Position numbers and translations under genes: made by a program. DNA of 64,000 nt from the NCBI GenBank assembly GCA_947044405.1, contig CAMRHE010000028.1, positions 6,367,001 to 6,431,000 of the forward strand, in the 5' to 3' direction. Positions 46,132 through 58,375 of the stretch are shown piece by piece. The notes under the pieces are model-generated. The model saw only the letters and a program-made list of their open reading frames with translations, was not told where the DNA came from and searched no databases. The DNA comes from Leptodactylus fallax (taxonomy: Eukaryota; Chordata; Amphibia; Anura; Leptodactylidae). Each line of letters starts with the position of its first letter. Positions within the stretch are counted from its first letter, which is position 1.

Positions 46132-46569
46132 GTAGTGTTCATGGCCGATGTTGTACAATCACGTTTGTGTCTCATTAACAAGATATTGATCCCAGAATCT
46201 AATAATTTGCTATTCTGTGTAATAAATAGGTGACTGGGAGCATTGTGCCATTGACATTTATAGATGATGTTTCATTTCACTTGGACCAAACAAACCCTAC
46301 AAGAGACCGCAGGCGTGTTAAAAATGCAAATATGCAAAGAAATGTTGTTCTCTGTGCAGATTGATTTTCATGTATATTTGGTTTGCCTTGAACTTAAAGT
46401 ACCAGCAAACTTTACAGGTGTATATACCGTATATACAGTAGTTATCAGACTTTCCTGCTCCGGTTATAACTTTGTCCTACAGAATTAAAGGGGTTTTTCA
46501 AACGTTTTATTAGACGTGCACTAGGTGTCAAACCTCTTCGAGTCTGTCTGGTGTGACACCTTATGATCC

Positions 46570-46845
46570 TTAAAGGAGTTGTCAGAGATCCAGGCAATAA
46601 TGGATACCGGATAGGTCATTCGTGTCAGATCAGTGGGAGTCCGACATCAAGACCCAGCTTCAAGCATTCGGCTGCCAGAAGCCATCCACAAGGTTTACGG
46701 TTGGCCATATATCTTGTAGATGGCTTCTGGTGAGGTGGGGTGGGGCATGCGAGTGTCAGAACCCCCACCGATATGATACTAATGACCTATTCTGTGGCTT
46801 GGTCACCAGCATCCATTATGCCTGGGGCTTGGACAACCCCTTTAA
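46570..46845. mobile_element. TTAA-type MITE, copy 3
   Basis: TTAAAGGAGTTGTCAGAGATCC at the left and TGGGGCTTGGACAACCCCTTTAA at the right, each bounded by TTAA (46570-46573 and 46842-46845). The inner halves are inverted: GATAGGTCATTCGTGTCAG, AGTCCGACATC versus GAGTGTCAGAACCCC, AATGACCTATTC. A central hairpin GCCAGAAGCCATC / GATGGCTTCTGG is present. Confidence 0.82.
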
Positions 46846-46959
46846 GCCTCTCAAAAGCAAGTGAGGATCCGTATAGGATATTATGTACAGCTATGACCAA
46901 TTTGTAGCTCTAGGCTCAATTTTGCTGTGTGACATTAGGAAAAAAAAAAGCATTTCCTC

Positions 46960-47100
46960 CGGAAACAGCGCCACTCTTGATCACCACTGCGTCTGGTATT
47001 GCAAGTCAGCCTTATTCAGATGAATGAGAAGGAGCTGCAATACCAGGCACAGCCCACAGACAAGAGGGGCGCTGTTACTGGAAAGAAGAAATAGGCTTTT
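46960..47100. repeat. Dispersed repeat fragment (CCAAGCAC family)
   Basis: GGAAACAGCGCCACTCTTGA and TCTGGTATTGCA match 52510-52550. AGCTGCAATACCAGGCACAGCC follows in opposite sense, so the fragment is itself palindromic. Confidence 0.65.
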
Positions 47101-48389
47101 CCCCTAATCCTGCAAAATGGGGTAGACATTGAATGGGGTAGCAGGGCATATATCCTCCTATACAAGGTTTCCTGACTGTGAGTAATGGGGGTCCATGGTA
47201 CTCCATTCTAATAATTGGGGTGGGGGTGTCCCAGTAGTCTGACCACCAATGATTCAGCATCAGCTAGGCAGGTAGTTGATAGATACTTCGGGCTTGAATG
47301 TCCCTTTGATCCATCAATGAGAATACATAAAAAGTGCGGACACCGCATTGTAGATCCCCGAGTCATAGTTTCCTATGTAAATAGAAGCTTTCCCAGCGAA
47401 TATCTTGGCATTTCCTTCTAGTATTTCTCTTGACAATACTTCTTTATTTTGTATAACTACAAGTTTGTGGTGGGATTATAGAGAGCATTGCCACGTGACG
47501 TCATGACCACGTCAAGGGTCACTCAGTTCACCGGAGCGTGGTCACCAGAGCGTATGTGACACATGTACAGTCATTTCCTCCAGTGTAATCTCTCACTATC
47601 ATACCAAGATATACAGAGTGAATAAGATCCACTAAATCAACATAAATCTGGTAAACCACATATAAATGTGCCATGTTTGTTGTGAGAACCAAAGTGAATT
47701 ATAGTGAGATATATATGGTTAGCAAACATAAGAAATCCAGCAATATTTCTATTTTTTTTATTAATAATCTATTATTTTATTATCTATTTAATTTCTTAAA
47801 TTTTATTTTGCTTAAATTTTTACTTATTTTATTAGAACGTTTTTACACTTTTGCTAGGCAGTAGGTAGGATACCTAGGCCAGCATAGTACAACTATAAGG
47901 TCATGTTTCTAATAGCAAAAGGGCATGAAAAATGTTGCCTATTGTGACTATTATGAGCACTGAAAGACTAAAGCGGACTTATCGTTACAAGTCCATTGTA
48001 TTCCCTTGCTTCCCCCATTTCTGCAACACTGCACACACAGCACCCTGCCTGAAGGGGAATGTAAGGTGAGCGAGCGCTCCCGAATACACTGGACTCATAG
48101 AGCAGTATATTAAGCCAGCACTGCTTATAAGGCTTATCCAGTTTTTAATATTGGTTTCCTATCCTTAGACTAGGGCAGCCATATTAGATTTTTTTGGGGT
48201 CAGAGACTGAGAACCCCCGCCGATCAGCTGTCCTGGGATCGCGCAGCTCCTGACGTTATATCCCAGGATCATTGCTGCTTAAAACCCTCTAAAATATATC
48301 AGTCCTTTTAATAACCTTAAGCAGAGAGAAGCAAGCGATCCTGTATCCTCTACCCATGGTTTCTATCTCTATGCTCTATTTAATATCTT
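47101..48389. other. gpd2 intron 4, no gene seen
   Basis: Unrecognised sequence. 47700-47850 is very AT-rich. 48130-48240 carries a GATCAGCTGTCC-type dispersed fragment. Confidence 0.5.
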
Positions 48390-48900
48390 CTACTCAACTA
48401 GAAGACGTCTAGAAGGCTGGAAGTTTCTCCTTGCCGGGAAGCTCGGTAACAAATTGAACAAGGGCCTTGGAGTCTTAAATCTTTATTAAATTGTAGCTAA
48501 TTGTATTATTGACAGGTGCGCTGACAGCCTTATTGTCCCCTGATGGTATTCATTGGTTCATTTACTACATCTGCAAGTCCGCCAAAGGCTGTGTGTTTTA
48601 TGAATCAATTTAACTTGGATAGTAATGTTTTTTCTCTAGCGTTGCTGATGGGCAGGATAACACACTCCGATTCACAGGACTGTACTGTATCCTGCTACTT
48701 AGGAAACAAATGAGCGCAGTGAAACGGACATGGATGAGGGGAAAGAAAACACATTGTCAAGTATTAGCCGCCCCCCCCCTCGCCACCTCCGCAAGCTAAA
48801 GACAGCAATTTATATAGAAATTCAGTAATTGCTCCAAGACCTGCGATTTGTAGCTTAGAAATTGCAGATTTAGTAACTGTAAGTTCTGTCTATAGGCAAG
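48390..48900. promoter_or_regulatory. Candidate conserved non-coding element 3
   Basis: Repeat-free block with TAGCTAATTGTATTATTGACAG. Two TGACAG motifs (48510-48515 and 48522-48527), the core of MEIS/PBX-type sites, lie 12 bp apart next to TAAT cores. GAATCAATTTAACTTGG follows. The layout is like a developmental enhancer, but conservation cannot be tested here. Confidence 0.33.
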
Positions 48901-49054
48901 GCATTGTTTAGTTTAGTTTTTTTACATTATTTACTTGCTTTTTTGGCTTGGATTTAAGCTTTAAAGCCCCATTTTAGATACCTTATTAAGGGTTTAGGAG
49001 TTAAAGGAGTTTTGTTACGAAACCTATTTGGCTTCTGATCAGTCGGGGTCTTGC

Positions 49055-49255
49055 GCTAGGCTCACACTAGTGGTCGAGAGACTTTACTCTCCGCCGGTTT
49101 CAGTACAAAAACGGCAGAAACCCAGCGGACCCCATTATAGTCTAGGTTTCTGTGTTTAAACACTTTTTAAGCAGACAGGGTTTCCATCTTTTGGGTCCCC
49201 ATGCGGACTCCAAGGATGGAAACCCGAACGCTATTGTGAACCTAGTGTAAGCCCT
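49055..49255. repeat. GTTCACAC-type MITE, copy 4 (reverse)
   Basis: GCTAGGCTCACACTAGTGG at the left and CGCTATTGTGAACCTAGTG at the right are inverted. The interior (CTCTCCGCCGGTTTCAG, GGACCCCATTATAG, CCATCTTTTGGGTCCCCATG) is the reverse of 40200-40432. Confidence 0.78.
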
Positions 49256-50379
49256 GCACTTCAACTATCTCCAGCGCTTTCATTGAAGGGCATGGGAGTG
49301 GTAACCCTGATCAGTAATATGGATGAGCCTACTGATTCGGACCTAACCAATTTCAAACTGAAGTTTCCAAAAGTTTTGCGCTTAACCCAAACCTGTTGGG
49401 GTTCATCACCCACGAAACACTATTAAACTTTGGGATCTCCTGAGACCCCAGAGTATAAGTGGAGGCCCAGGGGAGGTGAGTCAAAATAAGACAGTTATAC
49501 TCACCTTGCCTCAACTCTTGTGGGAATCCTTGCAGACCTTGGCGGTGACCCCAGGGATGAAGAGGATGCCCGGGAGAGGTGATGCGAGATGAGTATAACT
49601 TGTTTTTGCGCACTTCCCTGTGCCTACACTCATTATAGAGTATAATAATTCTGGTTGTTGACGAACCTCACGAATTTTCATCTAAACAAATCTCATGAGT
49701 TTCTCCTTGTGCATGTTGCAGGGGCATGACCTGCTCACTGAGGTGGCTTTCTTTACAGAAGGGGTTAAATAGGCTATCCCACAGTTTAATATTAAACTTA
49801 CTCTTCCAGATCAGGCAAAATAGAAGTTCTCAGCTGGAATTCTTAAAAAAATACACAAGTGTATAGATATGTCCATTGCATGGTTGTTGACTAGCCTGCA
49901 CAAGAATCACTCAGGAATCACTCAGTTGCGCACAGGAAGGTTCAGTAAGTGGGACTGAGTTACTGAGCATGTGCGACCACCAGCAATGGAGTCTTTAGGT
50001 GGATGCTCTGAGTGAGAGTCAAAAGAACACCAGGGGGTGCTATAATAAGTAACAGTAATATCTAGACACAAGTTTTTTTTACATTATTGGAAACTTAGTT
50101 TTGCATGAGTCAGAATAGAAGTTATCTCTTGGACAGGTCCTTTAAAGTATTACTGTACAGTATTACTTTTTAAGGCTAGGGCTTCTCGGCGATTTTGTTT
50201 TTGTTTCCCCTCTAATACTGGTAAAATCTAGGTCTGTTTAGAAATAAAAATTTGCCCGTAAATGGCGCACCCATGCAACTTTGCTTAGCAATATGTGTAT
50301 TACAAGCCTGTATTGAGTTACACTATAATTTTATTGAATTTATCATACTGTTTTTTTTTTGTTTTTTTTCTCTCTGCAG
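49256..50379. other. gpd2 intron 4, last part, no gene seen
   Basis: Unrecognised sequence with a strong polypyrimidine tract (50350-50375) before the acceptor TCTCTGCAG at 50379. Confidence 0.5.
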
Positions 50380-50477
50380 TATAAACTAGTGAAGGAAGCT
50401 CTTCATGAACGTGCCAACCTATTGGAGATTGCTCCGCATTTATCCGCCCCTTTGCCTATCATGCTGCCAGTCTACAA
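50380..50477 (+). CDS. gpd2: gpd2 coding exon 4 (residues 133-165)
   Basis: 98 bases: acceptor CTCTGCAG|TATAAA, donor TACAA|GTAAGA. It encodes YKLVKEALHERANLLEIAPH and LSAPLPIMLPVY. Phase 0 in, phase 2 out; K165 is completed by the first base of the next exon. The peptide follows the FAD-domain loop and leads to the WW-containing segment. Very closely conserved with other vertebrate GPD2 proteins as I recall them. Confidence 0.96.
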
Positions 50478-50850
50478 GTAAGAAATTACCACTTTATGTT
50501 CTGTAACTCAAGAAGAACCTTGTCTATCATGCCGGCCTTCACCTTCACTGCTCAACATGTGCCTATATTTTAGTCTCTGTTCACACTTGTGTCATTGCTT
50601 CTTTAATTAGAGGAGCTATGATAAATATGTGTAATAGATCCTGATGAATCTGATTGACTTATACTTAGCGTAGCATGCTGCCCCTATTCTGGTGTGTTCG
50701 CTAAGGGAAACCTGAGAACTACAGTGTGAATGTAGCCATAGGATATAGGATTCTTGCACGCTCTTCATCCATTTGCTAAAGGGACCAAATAATTTAAGCT
50801 TGTAAATGTAAGACATTTGCTGCATATCTGATGCTCTTTTTGTTGTTCAG

Positions 50851-51014
50851 GTGGTGGCAGTTGCCATACTACTGGGTTGGCATCAAGGCCTACGATCTTG
50901 TCGCTGGCAGTCAGTGCCTGAAAACTAGTTATGTCCTCAGCAAATCCAAAGCTTTAGAGCTGTTCCCGATGCTGCAGAAAGACAGACTGGTGGGGGCCAT
51001 TGTCTATTACGATG
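50851..51014 (+). CDS. gpd2: gpd2 coding exon 5 (residues 165-219), last exon in window
   Basis: 164 bases after a short 373-bp intron: acceptor TTGTTCAG|GTGGTGG, donor GATG|GTAGGT. It encodes WWQLPYYWVGIKAYDLVAGS, then QCLKTSYVLSKSKALELFPM and ends IVYYD plus one base of the next codon (phase 1). No later exon of the gene is visible before 64000, so the following intron exceeds 12.9 kb. The remaining part of the enzyme (most of the substrate domain and the C-terminal EF-hand region known in this family) is outside the window. Confidence 0.96.
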
Positions 51015-51097
51015 GTAGGTACCATGATGTTGTGTCAAATTGGATGATTCTTTCCAGATATTTCTTGTTTTTGGTAACTCACGTGCTAAGCAGATAC

Positions 51098-51862
51098 ATA
51101 TCGATCGGCCATAACGTTGAAACCCCTGATGGGTGAAGTGATTACTATTGATTGTCTGGTGACAATGGCGCCTGTCAAAGGGTATATTAGGCAATAAGGT
51201 AACCGTCAGTTCTTGAAGAAAAAATTAGTAAATGTGAGCATCTGAACAACTTTGACAAGGGCCAGTTGTGATGGGTAGATGATTGAGTCAAAGCATCGTC
51301 AGCATAGCAGGTCTTGCCGGTATGCTCTGGTTAGTGCCTAACAGGTGTGGTCCAGGGACTGTAACGCCAATTGGTAAAAGGTCTGATCCATGGAGGCCAC
51401 ACTTCATAATTTAGAGTAAGTTCATATGAAGGAAATTGGAATGGATTGTGAGCAGAATGCCAACTCAACATCTGCTCCGAATACTGTCCTGAATCTGCAC
51501 CCCATTATAACAAGACGCTGCAGAAATAGGCTTCCTTCTTTGCTTTCTATGGATGAGCAGCTACAGAACCCACATGGCGCCATCCATCTGAGGCTAATCA
51601 GAGGGTAAACGTAATGGTGAACAGCCCAGGGCCGGAACGTAGAGAGGAATTTGAGGCACAAGACCGCCTCAAATTCCTCTTTGTTTTCCGATGTGTGAGT
51701 GGGCCCATACAGGACCTTAGGATCTGGTACCAACGTCTTGTCAGATACTGCAGGACACCCTCGGTGGTCTTATGGAGTCCATGCCTCAATGGGTCAGGAC
51801 GGATTTAGCGACTTCCACAATTTTAGGCAGGTAGTTTTAATGTTATGGCTGATCGGTGTGTG
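51098..51862 (+). mobile_element. Tc1-like relic, third family
   Basis: The ends ATCGATCGGCCATAACGTTG and TTTTAATGTTATGGCTGATC are inverted. The left part reads on the + strand as HLNNFDKGQL with an in-frame stop, matching the start of a Tc1 DNA-binding domain in which a DLSDFDKGQI-type motif is usual. The central transposase is lost and replaced by other sequence (about 51415-51690) containing a perfect 14-bp hairpin (51644-51657 with 51666-51679). It starts about 85 bp after the last visible gpd2 exon. Confidence 0.75.
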
Positions 51863-54800
51863 TATATAAATATTTTGACTCTCTATATAATTTCTATATT
51901 TTAATGTTCAGTGAATCACTCCGGATTATTACGCTGCTCTGACTTGTTTGAACCTGACTCTGTAGATCTGTCTGGTCCACATCCCTTTGTTGGTCCCTTG
52001 AAAGGTCTATCTTAGACATCTCTGACCGGCTTCTGAATTCTGCTTCATCTTGTCTACCCCTGGCATAAACCAAAATCAATTGTACTAGCACCTTAAGGTT
52101 TCTTAAAGAAGAGAGTGGAGCCTTCGACCTGCTAGATCTTAAGAGACAATTAAAATAAAATCAATTTGGCGCAGGACAGATGGTTTTAAAGTGCTAATAT
52201 ATCCGACCACTAATATAACTTCTCCCATTCTAATCTAAAAAGGCCTTTGAGCTGTTGCCTGGCCCATATTTATCTAGAGCTTCTACAGGGAACGCTTTAT
52301 CCTCGTACGATCCGTCCCCCCCGCAAAGTTATATAATTGTATAATTAACCCGATTTAGATTGGTCTTGGACAACCAACATATATTAAGTCCTTTCCCAAT
52401 ACTCATTCGTCTTACATTAGCCAGTGCCCTAGGTTTACTATTATGTTGTTATTTCAAGAGGGTTGTCCAGGATTGGATAAAAGAATCTGCTTTTTTATCT
52501 TCTCTCCAGAAACAGCGCCACTCTTGTCTATGGGCTTGGTCTGGTATTGCAGCTCAGTCCCATTCGCTTCAATGAGTCATATGGTGCAATGTCATGCACA
52601 ACCGATGAACAGAAATGGAGTTGTTTTTGGGAAGAAAATGCAGACCATTTGTAGACGCTCTTCACTCTCCATCTTGCAGTAGAGGTTAAACTCTATCTGC
52701 CCCCTCAATCCATTGCTGCTGCTGCTACTGCTACTACTACTACTACTACTACTAGTTTTTGACATGTAATTCTGCCAAAAGTAACTGTAAAATAGCAAAC
52801 AAAATGGCTCAGAAAAGTGCAAGTGACCATACTATAGGACATCCAGGAACACCGGACTGCAAATCCAGGGTATGATACAGCTAAAAATATCCCTGACACA
52901 GAACAAAAGAAGTATGAGCACAATCAGGAAAGATGCGTGACATCCTATCAGAGAAAGCTGAGTGCAGACATGTACGGGCTGTCAAGAGGGACCAGCCCCT
53001 CCGCTATGTGAAGAGAGCCCAGCTCCTCCCCCTCCACTCACTGTGAACCTGTCTTGATCTTGAAGGTAACTAATGATGTAACTTCCCTAGTAACAGGGAG
53101 TGAACAGCAAATTTGCAAGAAGGGAGACAGCTAGTGGCAGAAGTTTTAGAGAGGTTTTCCACAATCACTTGCTCTAGTAAATGAGACAGAAAGTTGTCTG
53201 AAAATTTAGTGACCATTTGAATGGAATCTTTGTTGGTAGTCTCTACATACCGAAGGGACAGACTTGCTTGTAACACAGTAACTATAAGTTGTACCATAGA
53301 GATCTTTGGGTGTTAGTTATGCAGTGTAAGTTGATTCTGCATTTGGAGTGTTACCACTCATGAGCTACGATAGTAATTCTCAGTAGACATTGGTAAGGTC
53401 CAAAATAGACCTTAACTTTGTTCTCCACTTAGGCATTAGGTAGTACTGGAGTGCCTTTCTCCACAATTTTTATAAAGAGGAACAAAGGTTTCACAGATTT
53501 TACCTCCAGGCCAGAGTCAATACCAACTGGAGAAGATTCAACTAAACGAATCACTTTAATAAAGTTTGATGCTATAGTATCCAGTATCCCAGTGAGTCTA
53601 TAGATTTCCAGGCCTCCCATATATAATCCTCCTGGGCAGACGGTAACCTATGAATCACACCAACCTAAGACTCCCTTCCAATGATTTAAAATTCTAGCAA
53701 TGACTTTCCTCGAAGCCTAGGGGATAACCGCAGAGATTAAGAAATACATTTTTTAACAAATGAGGAACATCAAGAGCAAATCATTGAAGACAAAAGCTAT
53801 AATCATCCTCCCGGGCGAAATATGCAAAGATTATTGTCCCCCTAAGAATACGACATGAGGAAGCGAGATGGCAGAGATGAAGCTTTTCATAGACATGGTA
53901 ATATGGAGCCTAAATTGGAGTGTTTACCTGGCGGATCTGCAGACTGTGAAGGGGAGTGAATCCGAAAAAAAAAAAAAGAGAAATTCGCTTTAAGATGTGG
54001 ATTATTGAAAGTTATGTTGCAATTTATAAGGGGTTTATTATAGGGGGACTCTATGTAAAAATTAAAAGTAGCGAAAAAAACCTCCCACATCTTCTGCAGT
54101 GAGAAAACCGGACACTAAGCACTGCCCCTTATACTAAGCTCCTACCTGTTTACAAGAATGGGTTCTTTTTGTCCAGTAATGCATTGTTGATAAATTTTGG
54201 CTTCACGAACGTATAAATCTTCACCGCTCCGATTACTATTTGCACAAGGCAGGTTTGTTGCAGAAAATTTCTGCAGAAGAAAGCAAGGATGAAAAAAAAA
54301 AAAAATCCTGCGCTCATGCTAAAAAAAAAAAAAAGATTGCTTGAGACTGACTGAGAATTTTCTGCAGCAAATCTAAAATATTGGCAAGTCCCAACAATGT
54401 TTAGACAAATTGTAGGCGCAGCATATACAAATCTGATTCCATGTGACTCTTATACAACCACTTGGTTGCATTGCTTCCCTTGGCTCTGCCTTTGTTCGTA
54501 CATGGTTTGCCGTTTCCAAGATGGGTATCTTTGACCATAATCTGACTCTATTTCCTGATACAAGTGCATGCTTGGCTCGGCTTAGTGGTGCATGTTTATT
54601 GAACTGGGAGAAGGGAAAATCACTCTTTGATCTTCCAAAGAACAAATGGATTGGCCGTTGAAATCCAACCATTCTCATCTCCCCTCCAACTTCTGCAATC
54701 TGGGAAAAATCAGGAGCCCCCATACTCATTGGATGATTGACCAAAATTGGTGGCCATGGCCAGTGCTAATCTAGAGCTACAACTTCTTGAATACTTGAGA

Positions 54801-54884
54801 AAAGCTACAAAATATCAGCCAGGCTGAAGTCCTCATGTACATGACAAAGTAGAGTCCCTGCTCCATGTTACAATGGTGTGCGCA
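51863..54884. other. gpd2 intron, no gene seen
   Basis: 52508-52620 holds a CCAAGCAC-family fragment (CAGCGCCACTCTTG, TCTGGTATTGCAGCTCAGTCC). A-runs occur at about 53967, 54293 and 54321. 54100-54880 looks like old repeats. No exon of gpd2 or another gene could be recognised on either strand. Confidence 0.5.
52711..52754. repeat. CTG/CTA trinucleotide repeat
   Basis: About four GCT units followed by about ten ACT-type units with one interruption. It gives poly-Ser or poly-Val reading frames that are not genes. Confidence 0.9.
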
Positions 54885-55195
54885 TACTTGCCAAATCTCC
54901 CAAAAACGTCCAGGAGGCTCTCACAAAAAGGGATGACATCTTAGAGTCCTGGAAGAGTCCCACGCCTGGCATCATCTGGACTTTTGATCATGTTAATAGT
55001 GATGTGGACACTTTCTGCGCCGTCACGTCAGAAATTAGGGGCATGACTGGAACATTTTGCATCCACATCACAAAAAGGGCACGACGTGTTACAACCCCAA
55101 GGGTGGAGGCTTTACTAAAAGGGGGTGTACCAAATAAATTTTACATGGCATGCCGGGATACCCTGAAAGCTATATACCAAAGTTGGCAAGTATGG
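54885..55195. mobile_element. MITE with ACATACTTGC-type ends, copy 2
   Basis: CATACTTGCCAAATCTCCC at the left and AGTTGGCAAGTATG at the right are inverted repeats. Related to 4383-4652 (shared CCAGGAGGCTC-type blocks and CACATCACAAAAAG). Confidence 0.8.
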
Positions 55196-55272
55196 CTGCA
55201 CATGTGTATCACAGGGGTATTGTGTTCTAGAACGGCTGCTACATAATAGTGTCGAAGAGAGCTTGGCAATTA

Positions 55273-56211
<939 letters not shown>

Positions 56212-56213
56212 TA

Positions 56214-56480
56214 CATTGTTTGATTCTTACAGAATCTGATTTAAAAATTCACTGTTCCTCTGTATGAACTTAGAGATGTATAAGGTTACTGCGGTGCCCG
56301 ATGGATATCTCTGGGTGCCTTGTTATGTTGTTCAGAGCCATAATCCCACCTATTGCTTGAAGCCTTACCATAATATGGTCAGTTTTCCTCCGGTCATGAA
56401 ACAGGATGCTCAGGATGAACGCACTCTCGGTAGAAAAGTGACTTGCATAAATAGCCTAGATTTGGGCTAGTATTGCTCCT
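56214..56480. other. gpd2 intron spacer
   Basis: Nothing recognised. Confidence 0.4.
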
Positions 56481-57200
56481 GTAAAATGTGACAACCTCCT
56501 GCATTGTGTTTCTTTGCCGATATACGACAGTGCGCGCTGCTTGCTGAGCACGTTAGTCCGGCCTGCTTTGCACTTGAGAATCCTAGGTGCGAATCGTTAC
56601 GGTTTCACTTTACTTTTCATGTGGTAATAGAGCGCAGATTGAATTTTAATGTCGGTGAACACTATACCATCATTCTCTGGTGGAACAGAGGTAGGAGAAA
56701 AAAAAAAGAAACATGTTATCGCTGAATCCCTGATAAGGTCCGCTGCCAAACTGTCACAGGTTCGGAAACAATATTTTCATGAACAAAAAAATAAATTGGC
56801 AAACTGAAAATCTGCAGGATACAAAAGGGCAGCCATTTTATTTAAAATCTTGGTGCACAAACAGAAGAAAAAGATAGCAGTTCTAAATGTCTCTCTTGAG
56901 GTTTCTGACAACTTGAAAGACGGCTGGTTATTGTTCGGCTCAAATCGCTTGGTTTGAAACAGATGTGACAGCTTTAAAAGTGGAGGCTGCCGCTCTGACG
57001 GCTGAAAGGAACAGAGCTCCGCTTTATAAATGAGATGCCTTGTAACTGACCGGCCGGGCTGCCGTGCGCACCCAGAATATTGACTTTCCGCAGCTGTGTT
57101 TTTAAAGGGGCCTTCGCGCTGGATATGAAGGATTTCTTTCTAAGGTTGCAAAATAAAAATACATATTTGAGTTTGGAAAAATTGTTCTGTAGGTGAGTTC
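56481..57200. promoter_or_regulatory. Candidate conserved non-coding element 4
   Basis: A repeat-free block of about 700 bp with balanced composition and motif-like islands (CAGATGTGACAGCTTTAAAA near 56960, GAGATGCCTTGTAACTGACC near 57031, GCCATTTTATTTAAAATC near 56832). Clearly unlike the flanking Tc1 copy and AT-rich tract. Enhancer-like by appearance only. Confidence 0.3.
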
Positions 57201-57542
57201 ATGAAGAACGCGCGCTGTGTATGAAATAGGAAAGCGTGCCAGTAGGGAAAAAAACAGGTTTTTATTTTTTTTTTATTGTATTAAAAAAAAAAAAACTTAA
57301 AATTAAACATTTGTCATCTGATTCTGTGGATACCAGTAGTCAGTTAGATTTTTTTTTTTTTTAAATATTTTTTATATTTTTTTCATATGCTGCTTAATTT
57401 TATTTATTTTATATTTATTTGTGTTTTATAACGGGGTAGAAATGTGGTTTGTTTGTTTTTTTTTGTTTTTTTTACTTTGGATTGGCCCGACCCCTTTCCG
57501 TCCCAATAAGAAAGTGAAAAACACTAATACTTTGTGTCTTTG
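57201..57542. other. AT-rich tract
   Basis: Long T and A runs (57254-57300, 57350-57475). No gene. Confidence 0.7.
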
Positions 57543-58375
57543 GTAGCCCCCAAACTGTATAATGCCCCCTTAGTGGTCTATTGCAGTATAATTTCCTCTT
57601 AGTGGTTCCCACACAGTATAACGCCACCTTTGTGGTTCGCAGACAATATAACGCCCCCTTAGGGGTCCCCAAACAGTATGATGCCCCCTTAGGGGTTCCC
57701 ACACAGTGTGATGCCTCCTTAGGGGTCCCCAAAAAGTATGCTATTCCCTTAGGGGTCCCCAAAAAGTATGATATTCCCTTAGGGGTCCCCAAAAAGTATG
57801 ATGCCTCCTTAGGGGTCCCCAAACAGTGTGATGCCTCCTTAGGGGTCCCCAAAAAGTATGATATTCCGTTAGGGGTCCCCAAAAAGTATGATGCCCGCTT
57901 AAGGGGTCCCCAAACAGTGTGATGCCTCCTTAGGGGTCCCCAAAAAGTATGATATTCCCTTAGGGGTCCCCAAAAAGTATGATGCCCGCTTAGGGGTCCC
58001 CAAACAGTGTGTCTCCTTAGGGGTCCCCAAAAAGCATGATGCCCGCTTAGGGGTCCCCAAACAGTGTGATGCCTCCTTAGGGGTCCCCAAAAAATATGAT
58101 ATTCCCTTAGGGGTCCCCAAAAAGTATGATGCTCCCTTAGGTGTCTCATAATAGTCCCAATTCAGTATAATGGTCTTTTGATTGTCCCCAGTGAATTTTA
58201 CAAAGCATAATACCCCCTTAGTGATTTTTACACAGCATATTGCCCCCATAGTGATCTCTACAAAGTATAATGCCCCTTAGTGGTGGTCCCCACACAGTAT
58301 GATGCTCCCTTACTGGTCCCATATGGTGTAAAGACCCTTTACTGGCCCCCACACAGTATAATGCCTTTTTATTGC
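57543..58375. repeat. 30-bp minisatellite (about 27 units)
   Basis: The unit AGGGGTCCCCAAACAGTGTG+ATGCCTCCTT is 30 bp with AAAAAGTATGATATTCCC and ATGCCCGCTT variants in alternation. Because 30 is a multiple of three and the unit lacks stops in some frames, it gives a 225-codon open frame on the - strand and a 113-codon one on the + strand; neither is a gene. The edges are degenerate (AGTGGTCTATTGCAG at the left). Confidence 0.95.

Noticed and set aside
52592..52923. Poly-serine and poly-valine open frames
   Set aside because: Produced by the CTG/CTA trinucleotide repeat at 52711-52754.
57472..58149. 225-codon open frame on the - strand
   Set aside because: It is a translation of the 30-bp minisatellite; the repeat period is a multiple of three and the unit lacks stops.
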